IMG/VR virus record: IMGVR_UViG_3300036770_001464
Location: 1-34,446 of that record
Source: a virus
Reading direction: 5' to 3' (one strand)
Length of the DNA stretch: 34,446 nt
Below the pieces are notes generated by a model, which was not told where the DNA came from, searched no databases, and was given only the letters and a program-made list of their open reading frames with translations. The translations under genes and the position numbers were made by a program. Below, in pieces: positions 6,367 to 19,141 of the stretch. The number at the start of each line of letters is the position of its first letter. The first letter of the stretch is position 1.

Positions 6367-7875
6367 ATGACTTGGCCTCCAACATTTTTATCTCCCATCT
6401 CAGAAACTGAATTAGCCAACTCTCGTGGTTATGAGGTTATAGATTTTATTGAGACTCTTTGTCATTTAACAGAAGACTCTATTGCTGGTAAGACTGGTGA
6501 TAATTTTATTCTGCGTGACTGGCAAAAAGACTTACTCATACATCTATATGCAGAACGAGAAGATGGGTTACTAAAACATCGTCGTGCTCTAATTGGCGTC
6601 CCTCGCAAGAACGGCAAGAGTGCTTTAATTGCTTCTCTTGTTTTAGAGCAAATTGTTTTAGGTGTAAATGGTGGTCAAATATATTCTGCAGCAGCAGATA
6701 AAGAACAGGCTCGTATCATTTTTAAAACGGTAAAGAAGATGATTGAATTAGAACCTGAATTAAGCGAGATGTTAGAAGTTTATCAGAATACTATTTACAA
6801 TCCAACTACTGGATCTGTCTATAGGGCTTTATCGTCTGAATCATTTACAAAAGAAGGTCTTAACTCTACTTTTATTGTAATTGATGAGTTACATGCACAG
6901 CAAAACAGAGAACTTTATGATGTTTTATCTCTATCTATGGGTGCTCGTTTAGAACCAATGCTTGTAGCAATTACTACAGCAGGTACTAAATATGATTCTG
7001 CTGGTAAAGATTCACTTTGCTACTCTATGTATAATCGTGGAGTTCAAATAGCAAAAGGTGAAGTTGAAGATCCTTCTTTCTTTTTTGCCTGGTATCAAGG
7101 TAGCGAAAAACTTAATTATAAGGATCCAAAGAACTGGTATTTAGCAAATCCATCTATGGGAGACATAGTTTCTGAAGAGGATATGCAATCTGCAATGCTA
7201 TTAACACCAGAAGCAGAATTTAAAACTAAGCGTTTAAATATATGGACCTCTACAGGTCAATCTTGGATTCCGTCAGATGCTTGGGATGCTCTGTTTGAAA
7301 AAGATAGAGAAATCATTCCAGGGGAGGATGTTATCCTGGCATTTGATGGTGCTTTTTCTAATGACTCAACAGCAATTGTTGCCTGGTACTTAGGTGGAGA
7401 GAAGCCACATTTAAAAGTGGTAGACTTATGGGAACTACCACAAATAGACCCAGATCCATTATGGTCAGTGCCAATTGCAGAAGTAGAAAAGACACTTGTT
7501 GATACTTATAGAGATCCAAATATAAGCGTTAGAGAAGTTGTTTTTGATCCTGCAAGATGGTCAAGAACATTTATGCTGCTTGATGAAGAAGGAATGCCAG
7601 TAATTTCATATCCAAACTCTGCAGAGAGAATGGTGCCTGCAACGCAGAAATTTTACGAGGCAGTCATGAATCAATCATTTACCCATGATGGTGATGAAAG
7701 ATTATCAAGACACATAGCAAATACCGTTACTAAAACATCCAGTCGTGGTATTATGGTAGCAAAGGCTACAAACAAAAGAAAGATTGACGCTGCGGTAGCA
7801 GCAATATTTGGTTATGATAGGGCTACAGCACCAAAGCCACCTAAACAACCAACAGCAAGAATACACTTTGTATAA
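6367..7875 (+). CDS. terL: Terminase large subunit
   Basis: This 502-residue packaging motor has an N-terminal ATPase and a C-terminal RNase H-like nuclease. The Walker A motif is GVPRKNGKS at residues 77-85, the form used by Terminase_1 (PF03354) proteins. The Walker B strand is FIVIDEL with D173 and E174. The nuclease domain opens with ILAFDGAFSNDST (first catalytic Asp about 327) and continues with the VREVVFDPARW segment and the terminal DAAVAAIFGYDRA acidic site. The size is usual for the family. Its ATG lies one base after the S1 gene stop, so all three packaging-operon genes are co-translated. With an HNH neighbour and HK97-type portal, cos-type packaging is the likely mode. Confidence 0.96.
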   Translation: MTWPPTFLSPISETELANSRGYEVIDFIETLCHLTEDSIAGKTGDNFILRDWQKDLLIHLYAEREDGLLKHRRALIGVPRKNGKSALIASLVLEQIVLGVNGGQIYSAAADKEQARIIFKTVKKMIELEPELSEMLEVYQNTIYNPTTGSVYRALSSESFTKEGLNSTFIVIDELHAQQNRELYDVLSLSMGARLEPMLVAITTAGTKYDSAGKDSLCYSMYNRGVQIAKGEVEDPSFFFAWYQGSEKLNYKDPKNWYLANPSMGDIVSEEDMQSAMLLTPEAEFKTKRLNIWTSTGQSWIPSDAWDALFEKDREIIPGEDVILAFDGAFSNDSTAIVAWYLGGEKPHLKVVDLWELPQIDPDPLWSVPIAEVEKTLVDTYRDPNISVREVVFDPARWSRTFMLLDEEGMPVISYPNSAERMVPATQKFYEAVMNQSFTHDGDERLSRHIANTVTKTSSRGIMVAKATNKRKIDAAVAAIFGYDRATAPKPPKQPTARIHFV

Positions 7876-7883
7876 GGAGAAAT

Positions 7884-8027
7884 ATGAAAAAGCCTAAGAT
7901 AGATTGGTCAGTTATCACAGAGATGACTGGTGTAGGTCTTGCTACATATGGAATTTATTTAGTTGATAAAGCAGCAGCATTTATTGGACTGGGAGTATTC
8001 TTGGTCTGGTTAGTGGAAAAGGAGTAA
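7884..8027 (+). CDS. Small single-pass membrane peptide
   Basis: This is a 47-residue protein behind a good ribosome binding site (AAGGAGA at 7874-7880). After a basic N-terminus (MKKPKIDWS) come hydrophobic segments containing GVGLATYGIYLV and AAAFIGLGVFLVWLVEKE, enough for one or two short membrane helices. Similar tiny membrane peptides appear among phage structural genes without a known role. It ends one base before the next gene, with GGAG at its 3' end serving as that gene's ribosome binding site, which supports it being real. Confidence 0.65.
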   Translation: MKKPKIDWSVITEMTGVGLATYGIYLVDKAAAFIGLGVFLVWLVEKE

Positions 8028-8028
8028 C

Positions 8029-8377
8029 ATGGCTACAGCAGGTACATATAATATCACTATGGATCAAGGCGCCCAATGGACGCTTACTGTTGTCTATGAA
8101 GATAATAATGGAAATCCAATTGATCTAACTGGCTATACAGCCAAGATGCAATTGCGTAAGAAGTTTGATTCTGCGACTTCTGTGCTAACTCTTGAAAGTC
8201 CTTCTTCAGGAATTGTAATCACACCTTTAACTGGAACTCTTGAACTTACTGCCACAACTGCACAAATGCTTACAATTGAAGGCGGAATTTATGTTTATGA
8301 CTTAGAAATATCAAGTGGCGGAGTCGTCACAAGATTAATGATGGGTTCAGCAACCGTAAGATCTGAGGTAACTAAGA

Positions 8378-8385
<8 letters not shown>
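8029..8385 (+). CDS. Ig-like virion or baseplate-type protein
   Basis: This 118-residue all-beta protein resembles N-terminal modules of phage baseplate/tail proteins (BppU-like). Its pattern is typical of that group: [35 protein letters not shown] and [20 protein letters not shown]. Such proteins commonly sit just before fibre genes and probably attach or decorate fibres. It overlaps the giant fibre gene by eight bases, so the two are made together. There are no enzymatic motifs. The structural call is from pattern similarity and context. Confidence 0.6.
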
Positions 8386-12700
<4,315 letters not shown>

Positions 12701-12714
12701 GGAGAATAGGTTAA

Positions 12715-14118
12715 ATGAGTCTATCTAAAAGATTAAGAGCCTCTGGAGAACAGAGAGTTGGTAATAACCAGTACATTGAACCTCTTATTCCACCACGCCC
12801 ACTTTATGGTGTTGCCAATGCAGGTGTTTATGTAGATGCAGATTCTGCATTACGAATTTCTACTGTTTATTCATGTGTAAGACTTCTTGGAGATACCGTT
12901 TCGTCTTTGCCAATGGGTGCTTATGTACGCAGAGGCCGTAATCGTATTTCTTATGCTGCTGTTTATGGAAGCACTCCTGAATGGGTAAATAAGCCAAATC
13001 CAGAAGCAACAAGACTTGAATTTATTGAGCAGATTATTACATCTCTACACCTACATGGAAATGCTTATGTTCTAACTGTCAGAGACGACATGGGCGAGGT
13101 AGTAGAAGTATATGTTCTCAATCCCAATGATGTAAAGATAGAAAGACCATTCCCAGGAGAACCATTAGTATATAAGATTAGAGATGAACTCAATAATTTT
13201 ACTCGTGTCTTGACAAAAGATGACATTGTTCATATTCCTATGATGAAGGTTCCTGGATCGCACTATGGCCTTAGCCCTATTGGTGCCTGCCGTATGTCTG
13301 TAGGTATTTCTATGGCTTCTGACACATATGCCTCTTCGTATTTTGGTAATGCTGCAAATCCTGCAGGTGTTATTGAAGTAGCAGGAGAATTAACAGATGA
13401 GCAAGCAGCAGATATTAAGCGCCAATGGAATCAAAATCATGGTGGCCCATACATGTCTGGATCAACTGCAGTTCTATCTGGTGGAGCAGCATTTAAGCCT
13501 TTATCATTAAACGCTGCAGACGCCCAATTAATAGAAAGCAGAAAATTCAATGTGGAAGACATTGCGAGAATTTTTAGAGTCCCACTAAGCCTATTAGGTC
13601 ATCCAGTTTCAGGGGCTATGTCTTATGCTTCTGTTGAAGCCCAGAACCTTTCCTTCGTTCAACATTCTCTACGCCCATTGCTTGAGAGAATTGAACAAGC
13701 CCTATCGCCATTGCTTCCAGAACCAGATGGGTTTATTAGATTTAATTTAGATGCCTTGTTGCGTGGTACGACATTAGAAAGATTTGATGCCTACACAAAG
13801 GGTCTAAGAGAAGGCTTCCTAAGCCTAAATGATGTTCGTTCATTTGAAGATCTTTCACCTCTTGGAGAGGCTGGAGATCAATATAGACTTCCTCTACAAA
13901 ATATTGATGCTGCACAAGCACCACTTGTAGGAGATAAACTCAAGGCAGAAGTTATGTCTATCCTTGTACAGGCTGGATATAACCCAGATGATGTTTCTAA
14001 GTTAATGGGTCTTGAAGAAATCTCTCACACAGGATTACCTTCTGCTCAGTTACAGCAGGTCGCTTTAATTGATCCAGAAAATCCAGATGCTGTTTACAGC
14101 GATGAGGTGAAGGAATAA
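12715..14118 (+). CDS. Portal protein, HK97 family
   Basis: This 467-residue protein forms the dodecameric ring for DNA entry and exit. The opening matches the HK97-type portals (PF04860): ALRISTVYSCVRLLGDTVSSLPMGAYVR near residue 45, then LHLHGNAYVLTVRDDMGEVVEVYVLNPNDVKI and VLTKDDIVHIPMMKVPGSHYGLSPIGACRMSV. The IARIFRVPLSLLGHP segment follows near residue 285. Length is typical. GGAGA upstream at 12701-12705 serves as the ribosome binding site. The stop overlaps the protease start as TAATG, so portal and protease are coupled, as in other HK97-type heads. Confidence 0.95.
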   Translation: MSLSKRLRASGEQRVGNNQYIEPLIPPRPLYGVANAGVYVDADSALRISTVYSCVRLLGDTVSSLPMGAYVRRGRNRISYAAVYGSTPEWVNKPNPEATRLEFIEQIITSLHLHGNAYVLTVRDDMGEVVEVYVLNPNDVKIERPFPGEPLVYKIRDELNNFTRVLTKDDIVHIPMMKVPGSHYGLSPIGACRMSVGISMASDTYASSYFGNAANPAGVIEVAGELTDEQAADIKRQWNQNHGGPYMSGSTAVLSGGAAFKPLSLNAADAQLIESRKFNVEDIARIFRVPLSLLGHPVSGAMSYASVEAQNLSFVQHSLRPLLERIEQALSPLLPEPDGFIRFNLDALLRGTTLERFDAYTKGLREGFLSLNDVRSFEDLSPLGEAGDQYRLPLQNIDAAQAPLVGDKLKAEVMSILVQAGYNPDDVSKLMGLEEISHTGLPSAQLQQVALIDPENPDAVYSDEVKE

Positions 14119-15749
14119 TGCCTTACGGAATATCTGATAGTCAAAGCGATTGTGCAAATTGGGCGGTAGTTAAAGAAGAGTCTGATGGCTCATATACTAC
14201 TATTAAATGCCATGATAATAAACAAGATGCAATTGATCAAATGGTAGCAATATCAATATCAGAAGAAATTGATCCACTTGGAGAAGTAAGAGAAGTGGGA
14301 ACAGTTCCACAATTTATAAGAGATAATGCAAAAAGAGGATTGGACTACTTGGCTGAAGGTTTTGGCGGAGATGGTCTGACAGATGCTACAAAGCGAGAAG
14401 CGAGAGAAATGGCAGCAGGACGCATATCTGAAAATAAGGTACGCAAAATGGCTCCATGGTTCGCCAGACATAAAGCAGATGGAGATGCTCCTAAAAATAG
14501 CAACCCATCAGATCCAGAATATCCTGGTGCTGGATTAGTAGCATGGTTACTATGGGGCGGAGATTCTAATTTCTCTGATAGAGCACAAAACTGGGCACAA
14601 CGCCAAATTGATTCATTAAACAATGAAGAAAATAAAGCAAGGAGTAAAATGAAAAAGACAGAACGCCGTACCTTTACAGTAAGGAACATAGAAACAAGGG
14701 CAGAAGACGGTACACTGCGTATGGCTGGCTATGCTGCGGTATTCAATGAGCCATCCTTGCCACTACCATTTATAGAGAAGATTGCACCAGGTGCATTCAG
14801 AAAGACTCTAACAGAGACACCAGATGTTCGTCTACTTATTAACCATGAAGGATTGCCTTTAGCAAGAACTAAAAATGGTACAATGAGATTATACGAAGAT
14901 AATAAAGGTCTTTATTTTGAGGCAGAGTTAGCAGACACCCAAGAAGCAAGAGATCTTCATACTCTTGTTGCTCGTGGTGATGTGGATCAAATGTCCTTTG
15001 CATTTAGAGTAATTCGCCAGAAATGGAACGATGATCGTACAGAAAGAATGCTTACAGAGGTATCTTTGGCTGATGGAGATGTGTCTATTGTGACCTATCC
15101 AGCATATCCAGCAACCTCTGTAGAGGCGAGGGAAGCCCTAAAGAGAGCATTAGCAGAAATTAAAGAAGGAAGAGAAATATCTGGAGAATCATTATTGGTT
15201 CTACAACAGGTATTTGGAGATTTATCAGAAGGCCATGAATACATCATGAGAGCAGTAGAAGTTATGTCTATGTTGCTTGGAAATGGCGAAATGGAAGAAG
15301 AAAGCATGGATCCATATGCTGATGTAGAAGATGATGAAATTGAAGAAGAAAGTCGTGAGCAGGTTGGAGATTTCGTATCTTGGGATTCTGCTGGCGGTAC
15401 AGCACAAGGTCGTATTATACAAATTAAGAGAACTGGCTCTATTAATGTTCCAGGATCTGATTTTACAATCAATGCAGAAGAAGGCGATCCAGCAGTTCTA
15501 ATTCGTGTATATGAAAGAGTTGAAGGCGGATGGAAGCCTACAGATACTCTTGTTGGACACAAAATGTCTGAACTAAGAGTTATTGATCCTCTTGAAGCAC
15601 CAGAAGAAAACTCTTCAATTACTACAATAATCACAGATACACCTGGAGAAGGTTCTAAGGTTATTGGAGAAATTCCTTCTACACAACTACTTCCAACAGG
15701 AAGAAAATATTCTCTACGCCTTGCACAGGCTAAGAGAAACACACTATAA
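14118..15749 (+). CDS. Prohead protease with N- and C-terminal added domains
   Basis: This 543-residue protein has at least three parts. Residues about 55-165 carry a domain known from other phage proteins (RGLDYLAEGFGGDGLTDATK, VRKMAPWFARHKAD, AGLVAWLLWGGD) without known function. Residues about 180-350 are the HK97 prohead protease (U35, PF04586), with catalytic H243 in LINHEGLPLARTKNG and S293 in DQMSFAFRV; it cleaves capsid and scaffold during maturation. Residues about 416-500 resemble the hypervirulence-associated Tudor-like domain (GDFVSWDSAGGTAQGRI). An in-frame ATG with a strong ribosome binding site at codon 178 could give a 366-residue protease by itself. The long start overlaps the portal stop. 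Protease identity is secure; roles of the extra domains are unknown. Confidence 0.92.
   Translation: MPYGISDSQSDCANWAVVKEESDGSYTTIKCHDNKQDAIDQMVAISISEEIDPLGEVREVGTVPQFIRDNAKRGLDYLAEGFGGDGLTDATKREAREMAAGRISENKVRKMAPWFARHKADGDAPKNSNPSDPEYPGAGLVAWLLWGGDSNFSDRAQNWAQRQIDSLNNEENKARSKMKKTERRTFTVRNIETRAEDGTLRMAGYAAVFNEPSLPLPFIEKIAPGAFRKTLTETPDVRLLINHEGLPLARTKNGTMRLYEDNKGLYFEAELADTQEARDLHTLVARGDVDQMSFAFRVIRQKWNDDRTERMLTEVSLADGDVSIVTYPAYPATSVEAREALKRALAEIKEGREISGESLLVLQQVFGDLSEGHEYIMRAVEVMSMLLGNGEMEEESMDPYADVEDDEIEEESREQVGDFVSWDSAGGTAQGRIIQIKRTGSINVPGSDFTINAEEGDPAVLIRVYERVEGGWKPTDTLVGHKMSELRVIDPLEAPEENSSITTIITDTPGEGSKVIGEIPSTQLLPTGRKYSLRLAQAKRNTL
14639..14651 (+). promoter_or_regulatory. Internal ribosome binding site and in-frame start
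   Basis: AAGGAG (14639-14644) lies four bases before an ATG (14649-14651) in the protease frame. Translation from here yields a protein beginning MKKTERRTFTV, the usual beginning of U35 proteases. This implies a 366-residue form in addition to the 543-residue one. Confidence 0.65.
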
Positions 15750-15750
15750 A
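15721..15750 (+). promoter_or_regulatory. Capsid promoter TTGCAC-N18-TATAAA
   Basis: TTGCAC (15721-15726) and TATAAA (15745-15750) are spaced by 18 bases and overlap the protease stop codon. Transcription would start near 15757, giving the capsid gene its own mRNA with a leader of about 110 bases. Confidence 0.5.
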
Positions 15751-15753
15751 ATT

Positions 15754-15772
15754 CCTATTAGAAAATAATAGG
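15754..15772 (+). promoter_or_regulatory. Leader hairpin before capsid gene
   Basis: CCTATTA and TAATAGG form a perfect seven-base stem with a GAAAA loop at the expected 5' end of the capsid mRNA. A 5' hairpin of this kind often stabilises messages. The rest of the leader to 15867 has no gene and ends in a good ribosome binding site (AAAGGAG). Confidence 0.45.
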
Positions 15773-15867
15773 GCGAAGTCGGAGCAAAACTCACACCCTG
15801 TAAGCGTCGTGAGATCCATTGCCACCACCTCAATAAACAAATAAACTCATAAAAGGAGAACAATACA

Positions 15868-17220
15868 ATGTCTTATTTAGACAAGTTGATTGAACGCCGT
15901 GAGTCTGTTAAGGCTGAAATGGATGCCGTTCTTGAAGCAGTTGCTGCAGAGAACCGCACTGACCTTACAAATGATGAGTCAGCAAAGGTTGATGCCCTTG
16001 TTGAGGAGTCACGCTCATTGGATTCAAAGATTGAAAAGTTCAAGGCACAAGCAGATGCTGATGCTAAGGTTGCAGAAGTTCGTGCAGCAGTAGCAGATGT
16101 TGCTTTGCCAAAGACAACCGCTACAACAAAGATTGTAAGCGAACCACGCACATACACACCTGAATCAGGTTCCTCATTCATTGCTGATGCTTACAATGCA
16201 CAGTACAAGGGAGATTTCGCAGCACAAGAGCGTCTATCTCGTCACATGAAGGAAGAGTCTGTAGAGCGTCGTGATGTTGGCACTGCTAACTTCTCAGGCC
16301 TCGTTATTCCACAATACCTCGTTGATCTTGCAGCACCGTTTGCTCGTGCAGGTCGCCCAACCGCAGACTTCGCAACCAACAAACATGCTCTTCCAGCAGC
16401 AGGTATGACAATTAATATCTCACGCATGACCACAGGAACTTCTGCAGCAGTTCAGGCTTCTGAAAACTCAGCAGTATCTGAGACAAACGCTGATGATACA
16501 CTTTTGACTATTGATGTTCGCACAATTGCAGGACAGCAAGATCTATCAAAGCAGGTTATTGAGCGTGGTACAGGTGTTGATGCATTTGTAGTACAGGATC
16601 TAATCCGTGCTTATCATACACAACTTGATGATCAGATTCTAAATGGTTCTGGTTCTTCAGGACAAATTCTTGGTCTACGCAACACATCTGGCGTTAACTC
16701 AGTAACTTACACTGATGCTGCACCATCTGTTGCTGCACTATATCCAAAGTTGGCTGACGCTTATCAGCAAATCCAGACTGGCGTATTCATGAATCCTACA
16801 CACTGGATCATGCACCCACGCCGTCTTGCATTCTTGCTATCTGCTGTTGATGGCCAGGATCGTCCACTCGTACTACCTACTGCAAATGGCCCAATGAACG
16901 CATTTGCAACAGGAGCAGGCGCTGCTTCATATGGTAACTCAGGTTACACATTGATGGGTCTTCCAATCATCGCAGATGCAAATGTCATCACAAACGGTGG
17001 TTCTGGAACTGACGAAGACGAAATCTACTGCGTAACTGCACCTGAATTGCACCTTTGGGAGCAAGGAGGAGCACCATTTGCACTTTCATTTGATGCAACT
17101 GGCGCAGGCAGCCTAACCGTTAAGTCTGTAGTATACGGATACTCAGCATTCTCTGCTGGTCGTTATCCTGCTGCTGCTTCTGTAATTAGCGGTACTGGTT
17201 TAGTAGCACCAACATTCTAA
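15868..17220 (+). CDS. Major capsid protein, HK97 fold
   Basis: This 450-residue capsid subunit resembles PF05065. The first 100 residues are a charged coiled-coil delta domain (LIERRESVKAEMDAVLEAVAAENR ... LDSKIEKFKAQADADAKVAEVRAAV), normally removed by the prohead protease. The mature part has the LVIPQYLVDLAAPFARAGRPTADFATNKHALPAAG segment and the QDLSKQVIERGTGVDAFVVQDLIRAYHTQLDDQILNGSGSSGQILGLRNTSG core. WIMHPRRLAFLLSAVDGQDRPLVLP follows in the A-domain. Arginine is coded by CGT/CGC and lysine almost always by AAG, unlike neighbouring genes that favour AGA and AAA, consistent with very high expression. Its own promoter and terminator bracket the gene. Confidence 0.96.
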   Translation: MSYLDKLIERRESVKAEMDAVLEAVAAENRTDLTNDESAKVDALVEESRSLDSKIEKFKAQADADAKVAEVRAAVADVALPKTTATTKIVSEPRTYTPESGSSFIADAYNAQYKGDFAAQERLSRHMKEESVERRDVGTANFSGLVIPQYLVDLAAPFARAGRPTADFATNKHALPAAGMTINISRMTTGTSAAVQASENSAVSETNADDTLLTIDVRTIAGQQDLSKQVIERGTGVDAFVVQDLIRAYHTQLDDQILNGSGSSGQILGLRNTSGVNSVTYTDAAPSVAALYPKLADAYQQIQTGVFMNPTHWIMHPRRLAFLLSAVDGQDRPLVLPTANGPMNAFATGAGAASYGNSGYTLMGLPIIADANVITNGGSGTDEDEIYCVTAPELHLWEQGGAPFALSFDATGAGSLTVKSVVYGYSAFSAGRYPAAASVISGTGLVAPTF

Positions 17221-17232
17221 GTTAGATTTGCA

Positions 17233-17259
17233 TAGATTAGATATTTGAAAACTAATCTA
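17233..17259 (+). other. Hairpin behind capsid gene
   Basis: TAGATTAG (17233-17240) and CTAATCTA (17252-17259) form a perfect eight-base stem with an 11-base loop, without a T tract. It may protect the capsid message from 3' decay rather than end transcription. Confidence 0.5.
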
Positions 17260-17285
17260 CTGCAATACTTAGAGTAATCTAAGGG

Positions 17286-17325
17286 AAGGGCAGGTTAAGC
17301 AACCCCGACTTGACCTGCCTTTCTT
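17286..17325 (+). terminator. Rho-independent terminator after capsid
   Basis: GGCAGGTTAAG (17289-17299) pairs with CTTGACCTGCC (17309-17319) with one G-U pair, loop CAACCCCGA, extended outward by AA/TT, and is followed by TTTCTT. The modest T tract suggests partial read-through into the tail genes, which have no clear promoter of their own. Confidence 0.75.
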
Positions 17326-17338
17326 AAAACGAGGGAAT

Positions 17339-17440
17339 ATGAAATTATTAAAAATTCTTAGAATTAAAAAAGAAACAGCAACTGCTAATCCTAAAATGGA
17401 GAAAGCAATGCTTCCAAAATTGGAGAAGAGGAAAAGATGA
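17339..17440 (+). CDS. Small basic peptide between capsid and connector
   Basis: This is a 33-residue, strongly basic peptide (MKLLKILRIKKETATANPKM ... LEKRKR). GAGGG (17331-17335) precedes its ATG, and its TGA overlaps the connector ATG as ATGA. Its main role may be translational coupling of the connector gene behind the terminator, since that gene has no separate leader. No domain is recognised. Confidence 0.5.
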   Translation: MKLLKILRIKKETATANPKMEKAMLPKLEKRKR

Positions 17441-18060
17441 GTCAACCTACGAATGTCTATACGACCTTGGCTGATGTAAAAAACAGCCTACAGATTGAAG
17501 ACAGCAATGATGATGTTGCCATTCAAGCAGCGATATTATCTGCAAGTCGTATGATTGACGAATACTGCCAAAGATTTTTTTATCAAGAGGGTACATTAGC
17601 AGCACCTGCTACAAGATACTATACAGCAGTAAGCCCATGGTATATAGAGACAGACGACATTGTACAAATAACACAATTAGCCTGTGATCCATCATTTGAA
17701 CAGACATATGATCAGATTTGGAATATAACAACACCACCATTAGATGTAATGTATGAACCTGTCAATAACCCACAAAAAGGGTGGCCATATACAAGAGTAT
17801 TAGCCATTGGATCATATGTATTCCCATATTTCTTTCCACAGACAGTAAAAATAACAGGTATATTTGGATTCCCAGAAGTACCTTATGAAGTAGAATTAGC
17901 CTGCAAATTACAGGCAGCAAGATTATTTATTAGAAAACAATCACCATTTGGTATTGCAGGATCAGTAGAATTGGGTACAGTAAGATTAAATTCAAGACTG
18001 GATCCAGATGTAGAAATGTTGTTAAAGACATTCCGTAGAAATAAAGGACTCGCATACTAA
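17437..18060 (+). CDS. Head-tail connector protein (gp6-like)
   Basis: This 207-residue protein matches the helical adaptor placed after the capsid gene in HK97-type phages. It opens with YTTLADVKNSLQIEDSNDDVAIQAAILSASRMIDEYCQRFF, the typical gp6/gp15-like helical start of connectors that bind the portal ring. A beta-rich middle and a terminal LACKLQAARLFIRKQSPFGIAG helix follow. Spacing and order (capsid, connector, next tail-end protein) support the call. Its stop overlaps the next start as TAATG. Confidence 0.82.
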   Translation: MSQPTNVYTTLADVKNSLQIEDSNDDVAIQAAILSASRMIDEYCQRFFYQEGTLAAPATRYYTAVSPWYIETDDIVQITQLACDPSFEQTYDQIWNITTPPLDVMYEPVNNPQKGWPYTRVLAIGSYVFPYFFPQTVKITGIFGFPEVPYEVELACKLQAARLFIRKQSPFGIAGSVELGTVRLNSRLDPDVEMLLKTFRRNKGLAY

Positions 18061-18464
18061 TGATAACAAGCATAAGCGCTGTCAGAGACGGTATCAAGAA
18101 AAACTTACAGACAATAACTAACATGAGAGTCTATGACTTAATCCCTGATGTTGTTGTTCCTCCATGCGCTGTTGTTGGTCAATTAGACTTTCAATTTGAT
18201 GCAAGCATGGCTCGTGGATTAGATACAGCATCATGTGATATATATGTTCTTGTTCAAAGATTCTCTGAAAGAGCAGGACAAGACAAACTTGATGAATATT
18301 TGGCTGGTGGTGGACCTAAATCTATAAAGGGTGCCATTGAGTCAGATCTAACCTTAAATGGTTCAGTAAAAACATGTAGAGTAGTAAGTGCTGAAAGCGG
18401 TACTTATCAGACAGGCGATCAGACATATTTATCTTATCGTTATAACCTCGCAATTTGGGGATAG
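18060..18464 (+). CDS. Tail terminator or neck protein
   Basis: This 134-residue protein has the layout of lambda gpU-like tail terminators or related neck proteins: an N-terminal helix (SISAVRDGIKKNLQTI), a VPPCAVVGQLDFQFDASMARGLDTASCDIYVLVQRF strand pair and a final strand QTYLSYRYNLAIWG. It lies between the connector and tail tube genes, the expected place for a protein that caps the tail tube. No separate head-closure protein is recognised between 17437 and 18703, so one of these proteins may serve both purposes. Family evidence is pattern and position only. Confidence 0.65.
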   Translation: MITSISAVRDGIKKNLQTITNMRVYDLIPDVVVPPCAVVGQLDFQFDASMARGLDTASCDIYVLVQRFSERAGQDKLDEYLAGGGPKSIKGAIESDLTLNGSVKTCRVVSAESGTYQTGDQTYLSYRYNLAIWG

Positions 18465-18472
18465 GAGAAACA

Positions 18473-18700
18473 ATGGAATATATAGTTACCTCAAGTAAAA
18501 GGATTTGCGGTAAGATTAATGGTGAAAAACTTACCGTAGATGATATAATTGCTAATGGAGGAAAAGTTGAAAGACTTCTCGCAGCAGGCGTTATAAAAGA
18601 AGCAACAAAGACACCAAAAGTAAAAGAAGAAATAAAAGAAGAAGTGCAGGAATCAGAAGTTCCTGTTTTTAACACATATAACTATGAAGGAGATAAATAA
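18473..18700 (+). CDS. Small charged protein, unknown
   Basis: This is a 75-residue protein. The ATG at 18473 is preferred over an upstream one at 18455 because it follows AGGAG at 18463-18467 with correct spacing and begins after the previous stop. The first 45 residues form a small alpha/beta unit (MEYIVTSSKRICGKINGEKL, VDDIIANGGKVERLLAAGVIKEA); the rest is Lys/Glu-rich and probably flexible. Small proteins of this kind precede tail tube genes in many siphoviruses; a role in tail assembly is likely but not shown. Confidence 0.65.
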   Translation: MEYIVTSSKRICGKINGEKLTVDDIIANGGKVERLLAAGVIKEATKTPKVKEEIKEEVQESEVPVFNTYNYEGDK

Positions 18701-18702
18701 TC

Positions 18703-19134
18703 ATGGCGTATACACCAATTGTTTTGACTAATGCCTTTGTAAGCATTGACGGACAGGATTTTTCTGATCATGTTACAAGCGTTACTCTTAATCAAAATGT
18801 TGACGCAGTTGAGACAACTACAATGTCTTCAGCAGGAGCAAGAACTCGTGTTGGAGGTCTAAAGGACAATTCAGTAACAATTGAATTTAACCAGGACTTC
18901 TCAGCATCAGAGTTGGAAGCAACCGTCAACGACGCAGCAGCCACATGGGTTGGAAGAAACGATATTACAGTTATCGTTAAGCCAGATGGTGGAACAACTT
19001 CAGCAACAAATCCAGCATATACATTTGATGTGCTTGTTTCTGAGTGGACACCACTAAACGGTGCAGTTGGCGAACTTGCCACTGTTTCTGTTACCTGGCC
19101 AACAAATGGCGCAATTGTAAAGACAACAGCGTAA
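18703..19134 (+). CDS. Major tail tube protein, copy 1
   Basis: This 143-residue beta-rich protein is the likely tail tube subunit. Key segments are IVLTNAFVSIDGQDFSDHVTSV, a loop with TTTMSSAGARTRVGGLKD, the strand NSVTIEFNQDFSASELE and the closing WTPLNGAVGELATVSVTWPTNG. It is co-located with the tail chaperone pair and tape measure. Codon use leans to AAG and CGT, as in the capsid gene, which fits high expression. A paralogue follows immediately. Which copy makes the main tube cannot be decided from sequence alone, but the codon bias favours this one. Confidence 0.82.
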   Translation: MAYTPIVLTNAFVSIDGQDFSDHVTSVTLNQNVDAVETTTMSSAGARTRVGGLKDNSVTIEFNQDFSASELEATVNDAAATWVGRNDITVIVKPDGGTTSATNPAYTFDVLVSEWTPLNGAVGELATVSVTWPTNGAIVKTTA

Positions 19135-19141
19135 GGAAATC

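Noticed and set aside
15095-15742. 215-residue minus-strand frame
   Set aside because: It lies opposite the protease gene, has no promoter or ribosome binding site and a low-complexity Ser/Thr composition.
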